DNA from: Arachis hypogaea
Taxonomy: Eukaryota > Streptophyta > Magnoliopsida > Fabales > Fabaceae
Reading direction: 5' to 3'
Assembly (NCBI RefSeq): GCF_003086295.3
Contig: NC_092054.1
Span: 59,187,546 to 59,251,545, forward strand
Length of the DNA: 64,000 nt
This document shows, piece by piece, positions 35,101 to 46,153 of the stretch. The position numbers were made by a program, and so were the translations under genes. Position 1 is the first letter of the stretch, and every line of letters starts with the position of its first letter. The notes under the pieces were generated by a model. That model was given only the letters and a program-made list of their open reading frames with translations. It did not search any database and had not been told where the DNA came from.

Positions 35101-36610
35101 AACAGTTCACCATCATTGAATTCAAGTAATAATTATTCACCACAACCGGCCCTTCTGTATCCTCCGGCATAAAGTACACCGACTTGGTAGAACAATCAAG
35201 CAGGACATGGTTTTCGGATAACCAGTCCAATCCCAAGATAAGATCAAGACCGATCATCGGTAAGCAGATTAGATTATGGACAAAATCACGCTGCTTGAAC
35301 CTAAACGAAACTTTCGGGCATCCTAGTCTAGTTACCATAGCTTCATGGGTAGCATTATACACTTTTAAGTCATAACCTAAGGTTACGATCTTCAACCCTA
35401 ACTCATGGGCTTTCTCAAATGCAACGAATGAATGTGATGCTCCCGAATCAAATAAAGCATTTAAAGTTTGACCAGCCATTTCACAGTTACCTCGAATGAG
35501 TGTCTCGGATCCCTCTGCACCCACAGCTGAGGTGGTGAACACCCGACCCGTCTGTTGTGTTTTCCCAGCACCTTGCTTTTGCTTCTCTGGACAACTTGCG
35601 GCTTTATGCCCCGCCTTTCCGCAATTGTAGCACAAACCCCATCCGGCCTTGCATGGTACTCCCGGATGGTGACTCCCACACCTAGTACAAGCTTGTTCAT
35701 TCTGAGGTTGCTTCCCAAACTTCTTCCCTTGGAAATTGTTGTTGTTGTTGGGCCTCCTGAAAGAGCTCCCCCTCTTGAAAGACGGACCTCTAGGTGCAAA
35801 GCCCTTCCCTCGGTTCTGTGGAAATGAACCTTTGTGACTCCCTTTCTCAGCGGTTGCCCTTTTCACACACTCCTCAGCAACCCTACACTTGTTCACTAAT
35901 TCGGAGAAAGTCCTAATCTCCATTGGTCCTACTGAACTGAAGATATCACTCCGGAGTCCTCCTTCATACTTAACACACTTCCATTCCTCATATTCCACCG
36001 GAGTCCCTTGGCACATACGAGAGAACCTGAACAGCTCCTCAAACTTGTCAGTATACTCTGATATGGACATAGTACCCTGCTTCAGTTGTAACAATTCAAG
36101 TTCCTTAGCCGTCCTAGCAGAAGTCGGAAAGTACTTCTTATAGAACTCTTCTTGAAAGACATTCCAGGTGATATAGTCATCACCCTGCTGCAGAAGACGT
36201 CGGATGCCTTGCCACCAATGCGACGCCTCACCGGTGAGCATATAAGTGGCAAACTCGACACGCTGTCCTTCAGGTACCACTTGTGCTTGTAATGCTCGCT
36301 CTATAGCCTGAAACCATGTATCAGCCTCAGTCGGGCTAGTAGTTCCCTTGAACTTAGGCGGATTAACCTTCAAAAAGTTTGCCAAGGTCATCGGACCCTG
36401 AACTCCACCTCCATCATTACCATGGTTGTTCATCTGTTGACCAAGAGCCTCAGCAGTGGCTTGCATAGCAGCAGCCATGTTCTCCAACGCAGCCATAAAG
36501 TTCACCGGGTCATTAGGATTATTCTCCGGTGCACGAGCATTCGTACGACCTCTCGCACTACCTCTACCGCGTCCACGAGGCGCCATCTGGTTCCTATACA
36601 CACCCAACAA
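32129..36610 (-). CDS. intact Ty3/gypsy chromovirus gag-pol polyprotein (1,493 aa)
   Basis: One uninterrupted frame. Gag capsid domain about residues 75-200 ([18 protein letters not shown]). CCHC zinc knuckle 327-340 ([14 protein letters not shown]). Aspartic protease with catalytic DSGA at 388-391. Reverse transcriptase about 590-770 with the active site FIDD at 715-718. RNase H about 858-980 (VYCDAS, SDHKSL). Integrase with HHCC zinc binding about 1090-1130 and a D,D,E core from about 1145 ([23 protein letters not shown]). The C-terminal tail ([20 protein letters not shown]) is of the chromodomain type used by chromoviruses for targeting chromatin. Met9 (MAPRGRG) is the likelier start. The polyprotein acts in virus-like particles and in integration. 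With intact LTRs, PBS and PPT this unit looks competent to transpose. Confidence 0.97.
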   Translation of the reverse strand: MLGVYRNQMAPRGRGRGSARGRTNARAPENNPNDPVNFMAALENMAAAMQATAEALGQQMNNHGNDGGGVQGPMTLANFLKVNPPKFKGTTSPTEADTWFQAIERALQAQVVPEGQRVEFATYMLTGEASHWWQGIRRLLQQGDDYITWNVFQEEFYKKYFPTSARTAKELELLQLKQGTMSISEYTDKFEELFRFSRMCQGTPVEYEEWKCVKYEGGLRSDIFSSVGPMEIRTFSELVNKCRVAEECVKRATAEKGSHKGSFPQNRGKGFAPRGPSFKRGSSFRRPNNNNNFQGKKFGKQPQNEQACTRCGSHHPGVPCKAGWGLCYNCGKAGHKAASCPEKQKQGAGKTQQTGRVFTTSAVGAEGSETLIRGNCEMAGQTLNALFDSGASHSFVAFEKAHELGLKIVTLGYDLKVYNATHEAMVTRLGCPKVSFRFKQRDFVHNLICLPMIGLDLILGLDWLSENHVLLDCSTKSVYFMPEDTEGPVVVNNYYLNSMMVNCSGTECQGILLLTAGVSGDDQRLDQIPVVCEFPEVFPDDIEEFPPNREVEFAIELVPGAGPISSAPYRMSPLEMAELKSQLEELLGKNFIRPSVSPWGAPVLLVKKKDGSMRLCVDYRQLNKVTIKNKYPLPRIDDLMDQLQGAGVFSKIDLRSGYHQIRVRGEDIPKTAFRTRYGHYEYTVMSFGLTNAPAVFMDYMNRVFRPFLDKFVVVFIDDILIYSKTEEEHAEHLRTVLQILKEKKLYAKLSKCEFWKDKVKFLGHVVSKKGIAVDPTKVEAVMDWKQPTTVTEIRSFLGLAGYYRRFIKGFSQLALPLTKLTRKDTPFVWTPECEESFQTLKKKLTTAPVLVLPEPNEPFEVYCDASLKGLGCVLMQHHNVVAYASRQLRPHEVSYPTHDLELAAVVFALKVWRHYLYGVKFQVFSDHKSLKYLFDQKELNMRQRRWMELLKDYDFELNYHPGKANIVADALSRKSLYASWMMLQEEKLLKGFESLKIGAREVSRTLCLSRLEISSDFKSELLKAHENDEALWKVLPAIEQGKQWRVSEEKDGLWRFKGRIMVPDVGTLRQDILKEAHKSGFSIHPGSTKMYHDLKVMFWWPGMKNDVAEYVSKCLTCQKVKIEHQRPSGMLQPLEIPQWKWESIAMDFVSGLPRTRTGFDAIWVIVDRLTKSAHFLPIRMTYTLEELARLYIKEIVRLHGVPATIISDRDPRFTSRFWGAFQKVFGTRLSLSTAYHPQTDGQSERTIQTLEDMLRACVLDQPTSWDRYMPLVEFAYNNSYHASIGMAPYEALYGRKCQSPLCWYEAGEKGLLGPEMIAETTEQVKKIRDRMLTAQSRQKSYADQRRKPLEFEEGDHVFLKVTPTTGVGRAIKAKKLNPRYIGPFQILERIGPVAYRVALPPHLSNLHDVFHVSQLRKYTPDASHVLETESVQLREDLTLPVAPVRIDDTSIKRLRGKEVSLVKVAWSRGGVEEHTWELESEIRTDYPHLFSGN

Positions 36611-36787
36611 TCGATATTAAGTTGATCAGTCTCAATATCGGAAGTCTAGTGCTTCAAAGTCCCAAATGCATGCTCATGAACGTTTATGCCAATTATATCA
36701 AGCAGATATACTAATAGCACATAACACACACACAGAGAATGCACAGAAGCATAGTCAGTCCATCCCTCAGGCTCTATAGGAACGAAC

Positions 36788-36800
36788 TGCTCTGATACCA
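36788..36800 (-). promoter_or_regulatory. primer-binding site, right unit (initiator tRNA-Met)
   Basis: Same TGGTATCAGAGCA sequence as in the left unit, three bases from LTR 3. Confidence 0.85.
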
Positions 36801-36803
36801 TAA

Positions 36804-39800
36804 TGTAACACCCTACCATACAGAGACTTATGCTTAAGTCATAATTCAGAGATGGCAAGGTATTACGACCTCTAAAACAAAAATTTAGTACGTATAGTAG
36901 TATGAATGATTGATTATAACTAGGAGCCTTGTAGAAAAAAGGGATAAACAAAAACCGCAACTCGAAAGCGCAACACTCCGATCACTAACACAACGAGCAA
37001 AGGATAAGCTAACGCAAGATCATATATATAAAGAGTATCAAAAACAGGAATATCAAGACTCAAAATCCGGCTGCGAAGGTAACCGGTTCGAGCATAGCAA
37101 TATATACATATAATAAAATAAGGAAAACCCCAAGAAAAACCCAAAGGGACATAAATACCGAAAACCTAATCTCCAAAATCCCCTCTAGAAGGAGTCATCA
37201 CAGTTTGTATTATTTAATGGAGATAAAAGTATCTAAACAAGATATATAAATCAAGATAGAGTCCCGAGAACAAGAATCTTCGCTAATCCCGAAGTCCCCA
37301 GCATGCCTCAACGAGAAGCCTCGCGTCCTGCATCTGAAAACCACAAAATCCGCATGGGTGAGAACCAGAGGTCCCCAGTACGGTAACAGCTTCCACATAT
37401 ATAATACATAATAATAGAGGAAAGCCGAAGGCAATCCTAGAACTTCCTCCAGGAAATATCAAAGCTTATAAACAAGCTAAACCGTAAGCGGCAACTAACT
37501 AAAGATCCTTCAGTCTAACTAATACTTCCCTTTCTACTTCCTTCAGACCTCCCAACAACCAGCAGGAGTATAATATAGCAAACATAGTTATATCAGACAA
37601 GAGATTTACAAATAGGAACAAATAAGGCATTTAGGCAATTAGCAAGTAATATGCAGTCAAATAGGCAATCTCAAACAATTCATGTAGTATGCTTATGATG
37701 CATGCCTGTCCCTAGTGGCTGATGATATCATCTGTCGGTTATAGAGCCAACCCGACAAGTCCTGGTAGCTAGCCATTGGACTGTCCCTCTGTCGTGCATC
37801 CCCAACTCGAGTTATACTCATCATAAACTTGATCATAATCATGATCCATATCCATCACCCTCACTGGTGAATATTTATCCATCACCATCACTGGTGAATA
37901 TTTATGGGGGCGAGCTCATCCGGGCCTTTCACAGTGCCCGGCCACACTTACGACATAGGGTCAAAAGAGCTTCGAGTCTCAACCTGGAGCACATGGTGGC
38001 TAGCCATTGCTACTACCCAGGGAAACCCTCATCTCCAATGGTGGAAGTGCAAACCTTCACAATTCAATCAACATCATATATGCATTTATACTTGGCCATA
38101 AACATGGCTCCGCCGTAACACGGCAATAATCTAGCCATCCGGCTCATGGTTAAATCCATAACCAGCCAATTCATTAACAATTACGGCCCTTCGGCCCATG
38201 GCACAACAAGCACTTCCACCGCCATTATCCGCATCTCACATAATCATCTTTGATCCTCAATGATCATTCATTTTTCCCTTGCTTCACTCGCAAGTTACCA
38301 CATTCACTAGCCCTTTTTCTCATGCTAGGCATATCATAATGATTTAAGACATAAGTGGTGAGATCGGAGGCTTAGAAGTATGAAATTTGGCTTTTAAAAC
38401 TCAAAAATCAACTTTGGGATGAAAACAGGTCCACGCGTACGTGCACTCCACGCGCACGCGTGGATGGCGCTTTCTCGAAGAACGGCGCGTACGCACCAAG
38501 TGCGCCTACGCGCGAGGGGTCATTCTGCTAAAAATTTTCTAAGTTAAAAGCTGCAGAATTTACAGATTCAAACCCCAATCTTCCGACGGACATAACTTCC
38601 TCATTTTAAATCGTTTTTCACTCGTTCTTCGAACGGCATGGACATCCCGAATCCAATTTCATTTCTAAACAGATTTGGCACAAATCAAAGATCCGTAGTC
38701 CAAGTTATGTTCTGTCAAAGTATGCCCAAAAACCATGTTTTTATACAAAACCACAAGGTGCCATTTTCAAAACAAGCCACTTTCAACTCTTTTCAAAATC
38801 AATCAAACATGCCAATTTCAATCCTTCTCTTTGAAATCATTCAAAATGTACCAAAATCAACAACAAGCCATCCTCAACTCACACATTGACACTTTACCAA
38901 GGTTTCCAAAACCACATCCAACCATTTTAACACTTCTCAATCAAATGGCTAAAGGACAAACACAATATCATGTCATACATCCTTCCTCATCCCAATTTCC
39001 AATAATACCATTTCCAATTAACCATCATTATACATAATCAACATCATACTCACCATCAACATGGTACCACCCATCAATTCAACCTCAATCATCCATCAAG
39101 CATATATCACAACATGCATTTCTCATATTTCACACAATCAAGGCATCAATATTCATAATCACATATATGAACACATCATATATTTCAACCATTCAACAAC
39201 ACCAACAATTCAATGCCTATCTTAGGGCCTCTAGCCTAAGTATTTCCTACCACATTACATATTAGATACGGGAAACTAAAACCATACCTTAGCCGATTCC
39301 CCAAGCTCAACCGGAGCACTTCCAAACCACTTGTCCACAAGCTCTCAAGGTATCAACACCTCCAAGAACAGATTTTATCACACAAAACCCTCTTTCAAGC
39401 TTTCCAAAATCACCAATCAAGCTCCAATATTCACATATACACAACCTAAGCCACAATCATCATACCCATACACAACATCTCAATACCCAAACATCATAGA
39501 ACAACAAATTATACTAGGGTTGAGAATCTTACCACACCCAAGGTCCAAGGAGACAAGATTAACCTTCTCCTTCAAGGGAGTTGGGTCCTATAACATCAAA
39601 GAACCCAAAATCTCAACATTTTTGCTCATGAAACTCGAAATCAAGGGCTGGAATTTCGAACAGTAAAACGTGGCTTACCTCAAGATTGATTGTATGGGTT
39701 TTGTAGAGCTCTCCGCGGTGAACGCGTGGCCGCAAACGGAGCGGCAATCGGAGCTCTAGATCAAAAGTTATGGTGGTTTGAAGATCAAGTGAGAGAAGGA

Positions 39801-40103
39801 AGTTGAGAGAGTGTTCTTCCCCCTTCCATCTCAATTTTCAGCGTGTTTTGGTGTTGTGTGAGGAGAGAGAGTGCTGAAAACTAGGGTTTTGGTTTAGTTA
39901 TGTTGGGCCAAGGGCCCACTTTGGGTCCGGTTGGTCCGGTTTGGCCCGTTCGGTCCAATCTTGGTCCGATTTCTATAAAATTGGTACCGAAATTCTCGTC
40001 TCAATTTCCTCTATCACATTTAGCCATAAAAATAATATTTTTGGCTTTCTAGAATAAATTCTCATTTATGGGTTAATTATCCATTAATTAACCGGGTCTT
40101 ACA
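36804..40103 (-). repeat. chromovirus LTR 3 (5' LTR of the right unit)
   Basis: 3,300 bp. It has the most private changes of the three by eye: T at about 37586, C at about 37938, T at about 38442, A at about 38650 and T at about 39395. It ends at the ataag duplication 40104-40108. Confidence 0.95.
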
Positions 40104-40108
40104 ATAAG
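40104..40108. repeat. target-site duplication, right (ataag)
   Basis: Matches 20765-20769. Confidence 0.85.
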
Positions 40109-40740
40109 AGCTCCCTATTTGTATTACTATAAACATAAAGATAAAAATTTAAAGGATTATAATGTATTCGTAATGCGCAGCAAAAATAATAAAATAATCC
40201 TATTAATTTATTTTGTACTTAATATTTTATTCAAATAACATAAGATTAGATAGAAATACTTCAGTATATTTTAGTAATTTTTTTCAATTGTTTGAAAATT
40301 CTATGCGCATTCACATCGAAATTAATCTTTATTATCAACTAATTGACTAATAGACTTTTGATTTAAATTGAGAAACTTCTTCCAACTCTTTGCACATTAT
40401 AAATTTTTTCTCTAGGAATCAAACTCGAAAATATTTGTGTATATAAAAGTAAAAGAATAAAATTATGTCATTTCTTTACTATTGACATACATATATAACA
40501 TATAAAATTGTGACTGATTTTAAATTTAAATTTTATTTTAAATTTAAATTTTATCTTATTTTAAAATTAAATTTTATCTTGTTTTAAATTAAAATCTTAT
40601 AAATTATATTACAACTCAATTTAAAATATAATTAATTAGGATAGATTTTAACTAAACTTAAAAATTTAAATTTAAAAATAAAATAATTAATTATTTTTTA
40701 TTTTTATTTAATATTTTCAATTATCATATTGTATATTCTT
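40109..40740. other. AT-rich interval, no gene seen
   Basis: Contains a short tandem of TTTTAAATTTAAATTTTAT-type units (about 40518-40600). It may be flanking sequence of the pararetrovirus relic that follows. Confidence 0.4.
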
Positions 40741-41036
40741 AGCTTGCTGCTAGCAAATAATATAATAGTAGGCTAGATTCATATCAATACTACACAAAAT
40801 TTAATTAAATCTACCAACATGAAAGGAATTAATTCTCGAGTAAGTTTAGTAATCTATGATAAAATAATTATAGATCTAATAATAGATAAAAAAAAATAGG
40901 AATTGTCCATAAAATCTGACAAATATAAATGTTAAATTTTAATATCCACGTAGACTATGCTATACCCTTTTTTGTCAAAACAAAATTGTAGAAAGATCAA
41001 TAAGCCTAGCTTATAAATTCCATAAATTATTCTTTA
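40741..41036 (+). pseudogene. endogenous pararetrovirus-like relic: movement-protein region, left part
   Basis: The plus strand carries an IHI..., LIKST and KGIN run at about 40777-40860, then a frame-shifted stretch with LCYTLFCQNK and SISLAYKFHK (about 40960-41030). This order of blocks resembles the 30K-type movement protein of Caulimoviridae. It has stops and frameshifts and is cut by the hAT insertion at 41045. A second copy of the first block lies at 54955-55028. Such relics are common in plant genomes and are not infectious. The assignment rests on short motifs, so confidence is moderate. Confidence 0.45.
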
Positions 41037-41044
41037 ACTAATAG
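41037..41044. repeat. 8-bp target duplication of the outer hAT, left (actaatag)
   Basis: Identical to 53041-53048. Confidence 0.85.
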
Positions 41045-41279
41045 CATGGTTTTAAAAATCGGATCGGACCGGTCAGTCGAACCGGTCCAACTGGAACCGA
41101 CATTGAAAATGGTCCAGTTTGTTTCTAATAACCGTTTCTTCGCAAACCGTTAGAAAACTATTGAACGGGATGAAAATTGGTCGGTTGGATCGGACCGATA
41201 ACCAGCCGGTGCTTCAGAAACGGCGCCGTTTTGAATTTTTTGAAAAAAAAAATCAACGTTGCCTTTAACTCATTCACCC

Positions 41280-41980
41280 AGTCATCCTCTTCCCCCAACA
41301 CCCCCCAATTCGTGAATCCCTCTGAACTCAAGCAAACTTAAATCACCAAACTAAAACCCTAGGCTCTCTCTGCATTTTGCAATGGTTCTGCCGGAGTGCT
41401 GCCACCGTCCGTGCTGTCGGCGCCGTTCGTGGCCTGGCCCTCTCTTGTAGCTCGGCGTCCTGCTTCCCCCTGTCATTCGTCCGACCTCCGTGGCTTCTCT
41501 GTTTTGTTAGCTTGGAGCAACTTGCTGGCGTATCGCCGCTCGCCATCGTCTTCCTGGTCGCCGTCCGTGTCTCCATCGAAGGTTAGTGTCTTTGTTTGTT
41601 TTGTTCGTGTCTCCGTCTTCTCTCCCCAGAGCCTCTGTTTGTTGATTTTTAATGTGAAATTGTGAAATTGCTAATTTTTGTTGATTTTGTGCTGCTGCTC
41701 TTTTTTTAATTTCTGAAATTTTTGTTGAAATTTTCTTGCTGCTGCTAAAAATAAAAATGAAATCATTATTGAAAATTTTGTTTAGGGATTAGGGATTACT
41801 TGATTCTGTTTGTAATGTTTGTTGAAATTTCAGGTTTAGTGTGATTATGGATTATTTGTTGCTGTTAAAATTTCAGGTTCAGTGTGTTTAGAGATTACTT
41901 GTTGCTGTTTGGCACTTGCTACTGCCGTTTTAGTGTTTTTAAACTGTTGAATCAGCTGTTTTTGAATTTTTGTTGATAGA
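41280..41980 (+). other. captured leader/first-exon-like segment in the outer hAT
   Basis: A C-rich 5'-UTR-like stretch (ending ...AAAACCCTAGGCTCTC), an ATG at 41381 in GC-rich DNA, and a good splice-donor context (GAAG|GTTAGTG at about 41580) are followed by T-rich, intron-like DNA with an internal TTTCAGGTT(T/C)AGTGTG duplicate (about 41828 and 41871). The right side of the element (52330-52960) continues in the same style with a possible acceptor at TTTTGTAG|GAAATTG. It looks like a host gene's 5' end picked up by the transposon. No protein family recognised. Confidence 0.35.
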
Positions 41981-41982
41981 TT
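41975..41982. repeat. 8-bp target duplication of the inner hAT MITE, left (gatagatt)
   Basis: Identical to 52319-52326. Confidence 0.85.
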
Positions 41983-42280
41983 TAGGGGTGTGCATGAGTC
42001 GGGTGAAACCGGGTTTGATGTGATCCAGACCCAATCCGAAATATATACCGGGCCTATTTATTAGACCCGAACCCGGCCCTAGACCCGATGAAACCTATAC
42101 ACTTTCGGGCCACGATTATATCGGGTAAAAACCGGGCCGTTAACATTACATTACCTTGATACCTTCTTATAAGCTAGCATGTGAAAATATCTAAATTTCT
42201 AAGACTCCAACCATTATTTGACATGGTAAAATTCACTTAGAAAAATATAACAAGAACCAACTCTTCTCTAAAATTAAAGC

Positions 42281-42285
42281 ATAAC
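42281..42285. repeat. target duplication of the Athila-like element, left (ataac)
   Basis: Identical to 51915-51919. Confidence 0.85.
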
Positions 42286-43973
42286 TGGTGCACGAAATTG
42301 TGATGTCACATTCATAATTTGTCACAACTTTGATACAACTAACCAGCAAGTGCACTGGGTCGTCCAAGTAATACCTTACGTGAGTAAGGGTCGAATCCCA
42401 CGGAGATTTTTGGTATGAAGCAAGCTATGGTCACCTTGTAAATCTCAGTCAGGCAGATATAAAGTGATAATGGTGTTTTCAAATATTATATAATAAAATA
42501 GGGATAGAGATACTTATGTAAATCATTGGTAGGAATTTCAGATAAGCGAATGGAGATGCTTTTTTTTCCTCTGAACCTCTGCTTTCCTGCTATCTTCATC
42601 CAATCAGTCTCACTCCTTTCCATGGCTGGCTTTATGTGATACATTACCACTGTCAATGGCTACTTTCGGTCATCTCTCGGGAAAATGATCCAATGCCCTG
42701 TCACGGCACGGCTAATCGTCTGGAGGCATCACCCTTGCCAATGGCTTCATCTTATCCTCTCAGTGAATAATATGCTCACGCACCCTGTCACGGCACGGCT
42801 ATTCATCTGTCGGTTCTCGATCATGCTGGAATAGGATTTACTATCCTTTTGCGTCTGTCACTAACGCCCTACAATCGCGAGTTAGGAGCTCGTCACAGTC
42901 ATTCATTCATCGAATCATACTCAGAATACCACAGACAAGGTTTAGACCTTCCGGATTCTCTTGAATGCCGCCATCATTCTAGCTTACGCCACGAAGATTC
43001 CGGTTAAGAGATCTAAGAGATATTCATTCTAGCTTATTTCATGTAGAACGGAAGTGTTTGTCAGGCACGTGTTCATAGGGGAGATGGTGATGAGCGTCAC
43101 ACATAATCATCACCTTCATCACGTTCTTGGGTGCGAATGGATATCTTAGAAGCGAAATAAGATGAATTGAATAGAAAACAGTAGTACTTGCATTAATCTT
43201 TGAGGAACAGCAGAGCTCCACACCTTAATCTATGGAGTGTAGAAACTCTACCGTTAAAAATACATAAGTGAAAGGTCCAGGCATGGTCGAGATGGCCAGC
43301 CCCCAAAACGTGATCAAAGGATCATAAGGTAATCCAAAGATGTCAAATACAATAGTAAGAGGTCCTATTTATAATAAACTAGCTACTAGGGTTTACATGA
43401 GTAAGTAATTGATGCATAAATCCACTTCTGGGGTCCACTTGGTGTGTGCTTGGGTCGAGCCTTAACTTTCCACGTGCAGAGGCCATTTGTGGAGTTGAAC
43501 GCCAGGTTTTGATCCATTTTTGGCGTTCAACTCTGGTTTTGGATCCTTTTCTGGCCCTGGACGCCAGATTTGGGCAGAAAGCTGGCGTTGAACGCCAGTT
43601 TACGTCGTCTATTCTTAGCCAAAGTATGGAGTATTATACATTGCTGGAAAGCCCTAGATGTCTACTTTCTAACTCAATTGGAAGCGCGCCATTTCGAGTT
43701 CTGTAGCTCCAGAAAATCCACTTTGAGTGCAGGGAGGTCAGAATCCAACAGCATCAGCAGTCCTTCTTCAACCTCTGAATCTGATTTCTGCTCAAGTCCC
43801 TCAATTTCAGCCAGAAAATACCTGAAATCACAGAAAAACACACAAACTCATAGTAAAGTCCAGAAATGTGAATTTAACATAAAAACTAATGAAAACATCC
43901 CTAAAATTAACTAGATCCTACTAAAAACATACTAAAAATAATGCCAAAAAGCGTATAAATTATCCGCTCATCA
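42286..43973 (-). repeat. Athila-like LTR (3' LTR)
   Basis: 1,688 bp, TGGTGCACGAAATTG...CCGCTCATCA. It contains GGCGTT/AACGCC half-palindromes at 43489-43605 and duplicated CACCCTGTCACGGCACGGCT-type segments near 42690 and 42780. Confidence 0.9.
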
Positions 43974-45138
43974 CAACACCAAACTTAAATTGTTGCTTGT
44001 CCCCAAGCAACTGAAAATCAAATAGGATAAAAAGAAGAGAATATAATATAAATTCCAAACTATCAATGAAACATAGCTCCAATCAAATGACCGGGACTTA
44101 TAGCTTTTTGCCTCTTGAATAGTTTTGGCATCTCACTTCATCTATTGAGGTTCAGAATGATTGGCATCTATAGGAACTCAGATTTCAGATAGTGTTATTG
44201 ATTCTTCTAGTTCAGTATGATGATTCTTGAACACAGCTATTTTATGAGCCTTGGCCGTGGCCCTAAGCACTTTGTTTTCCAGTATTACCACCGGATACAT
44301 AAATGCCACAGACACATAAGTGGGTGAACCTTTTCAGATTGTGACTCAGCTTTGCTAAAGTCCCCAATTAGAGGTGTCCAGGGTTCTTAAGCACACTCTT
44401 TTTTTTCTTTGGACCTTGACTTTAACCGCTCAGTCTCAAGTTTTCACTTGACACCTACACGCCACAAGCACATGGTTAGGGACAGCTTAGTTTAGCCGCT
44501 TAGACCAGGATTTTATTCCTTTTAGGCCCTCCTATCCACTGATGCTCAAAGCCTTGGGATCCTTTTTATTACCCTTGCCTTTTGGTTTTAAGGGTTATTG
44601 GCTTTTTGCTCTTGCCTCTTGGTTTTAAGAGCTTTGGCTTTTTCTGCTTGCTTTTTCTTTCTATATATTTTTTTTTATTCGCCTATTTTTTTTTCTGCAA
44701 GCTTTGTTCTTTGCTACTTTTTCTTGCTTCAAGAATCATTTTTATGGTTTTTCAGATTATCAAATAACATGTCTCCTAGTCATCATTCTTTCAAGAGCCA
44801 ACATATTTAACATTCTTAAACAACAACTTCAAAAGACATATGCACTGTTCAAGCATACATTCAGAAAACAAGAAGCATTGCCACCACCTCAATATAATTA
44901 AGCTAAGTTCAAGGATAAATTCAAAACTCATGTACTTCTTGTTCTTTTGAATTAAAATATTTTTCATTTAAGAGAGGTGATGGATTCATAGGACATTCAT
45001 ATCTTTAAGACATAGTTACTAACTACTAATGATCATGTAATGAAGACACAAACATAGATAAGCACCATAACATAGAAAACGAAAAAAAACAAAAGAAATA
45101 AGAGCAAGGAATGAATCCACCTTAGTGATGATGGCGTT

Positions 45139-45421
45139 TCAATGATGTTTTTGAGCTCTTCTATGTCTCTTCCTTGCCTTTGTTGCTCCTCCTTCATTGC
45201 TTTTTAGATCTTCTCTGATTTCATGAAGGATGATGGAGTGCTCTTGATGTTCCACCCTTAGTTGCTTCCAATAATTGTGTGGAAGAAAATGAATCCCCTG
45301 AGGTATCTCAGGGATCTCTTGATTTGCAGTCAAATGTTCTACCACTGAGCTATAGACCCTTGATGGAAGCTTTTGTCTTCCCTTTCCTCTTTCTAGAGGT
45401 TTCTCTGGCCTTAGGTGCCAT
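45139..45421 (-). pseudogene. collapsed env-position ORF of the Athila-like element
   Basis: Minus-strand remnant of the ORF that is intact at 62008-63159. About the first 18 codons remain (start at 45421, MAPKARETSRKRKGK). The segment equivalent to residues about 20-299 is gone. Sequence resumes at EIPEIPQGIHFLPHNYWKQL, loses about 14 further residues and then shifts frame near the end. The join contains a tRNA-Cys-derived segment (45311-45359) that also supplies an early stop. Not functional. Confidence 0.8.
45311..45359 (-). pseudogene. tRNA-Cys(GCA) 5' fragment embedded in the retrotransposon
   Basis: The minus strand from 45359 reads GGGTCTATAGCTCAGTGGTA, then GAACATTTGACTGCAAATCA, then AGAGATCCC: 49 nt. 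It follows nuclear plant tRNA-Cys from the mature 5' end through acceptor strand, A box, D arm, anticodon arm (TTTGA / CTGCAAA / TCAAG, anticodon GCA) into the variable region. The T arm and 3' acceptor strand are absent. One D-stem base (GAAC for the usual GAGC) is changed. It sits exactly at the deletion junction of the env-position ORF. Confidence 0.8.
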
Positions 45422-45626
45422 CAATGGTTATGGAAAAAACAAAAAAGCTATGCTTTTACCACACCAAACTTAGAATGTTGCTCGCCCTCGAGCAAAAGAA
45501 GAAAGAATAGAAGAATAAGAAGATATGGAGGAGATGGAGGGATCTGTGTATGGATGTGAGTGGTGAATGGAGAACAGAAGGGATGGTCATGAATGGAGAG
45601 AGAGAGGGTGAGGTGGGTGAGGGATT

Positions 45627-45700
45627 CACAGATCCTGAGATGATCCTGTGGTGTCCACAGATCTTGAGGTGATCCTGTGGTGTCCACAGATCCTGAGGTG
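45627..45700. repeat. tandem repeat of about 34 bp (GATCCTG...CCACA)
   Basis: Two and a half units of CACAGATCCTGAG(A/G)TGATCCTGTGGTGTC type. A matching array occurs in the second Athila-like copy at 63522-63602. Confidence 0.75.
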
Positions 45701-46045
45701 TCAAGGCATTTACATCCCTACACCAATTTAGGCATGCAAAATGCCCTTGCACACAACTCTGGGCGTTCAGTGCCAGGTTGGTGCCCATTTTGGGCGTTCA
45801 ACGCCAGACAGATGCTCCTCCAGGGTGTGATTTTTCTTCTGCTGTTTTTGATTCCGTTTTTGATTTTTTTGTTTGTTTTGTGACTCCACATGATCATGAA
45901 CCTATAAAGACATATAACTAAGAAAAATATAGTTAGATAAATAAAAATTGGGTTGCCTCCCAACAAGCGCTTCTTTAATGTCAATAGCTTGACAGTGGGC
46001 TCTCATGGAGCCTCACAGATGTGCAGAGCTTTGTTGAGACTCTCC

Positions 46046-46130
46046 AACACCAAACTTAGAGTTTGGATATGGGAGTTCAACACCAAACTTAGAGTTTGGT
46101 TGTGGCCTCCCAACACCAAACTTAGAGTTT
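46046..46130 (-). repeat. three tandem units holding the CTAAGTTTGGTGTT motif
   Basis: AACACCAAACTTAGAGTTTG occurs at 46046, 46079 and 46112, spaced exactly 33 bp. Read in the element's sense the core is the same purine/T-rich word that adjoins the 3' LTR. Confidence 0.85.
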
Positions 46131-46153
46131 GACTGTGGGGGCTCTGGTTGACT

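Larger units (their letters stand above)
20770..40103 (-). mobile_element. tandem Tekay/Del-type chromovirus complex: LTR-int-LTR-int-LTR
   Basis: Three LTRs of exactly 3,300 bp (20770-24069, 28787-32086, 36804-40103) alternate with two internal regions of 4,717 bp, giving an exact 8,017-bp period. Outer ends are TGTAACACCC...GGGTCTTACA in plus reading, flanked by ataag on both sides. No duplication occurs at inner junctions. Both internal regions read gag-pol on the minus strand, with an initiator-Met primer site and a polypurine tract in the right places. Long LTRs, that primer site and a C-terminal chromodomain-like tail place it in the Tekay (Del) clade of Ty3/gypsy. Few differences separate the copies. 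Confidence 0.95.

Noticed and set aside
20770..36803. Duplication as a simple assembly artefact
   Set aside because: Each copy has private substitutions, including the nonsense codon, and all junctions are precise; not fully excluded without reads.
41396..41665. 89-codon frame in the outer hAT as a transposase exon
   Set aside because: Ser/Val/Pro-rich, with no hAT dimerisation or BED-finger motif, and two other overlapping frames are equally open.
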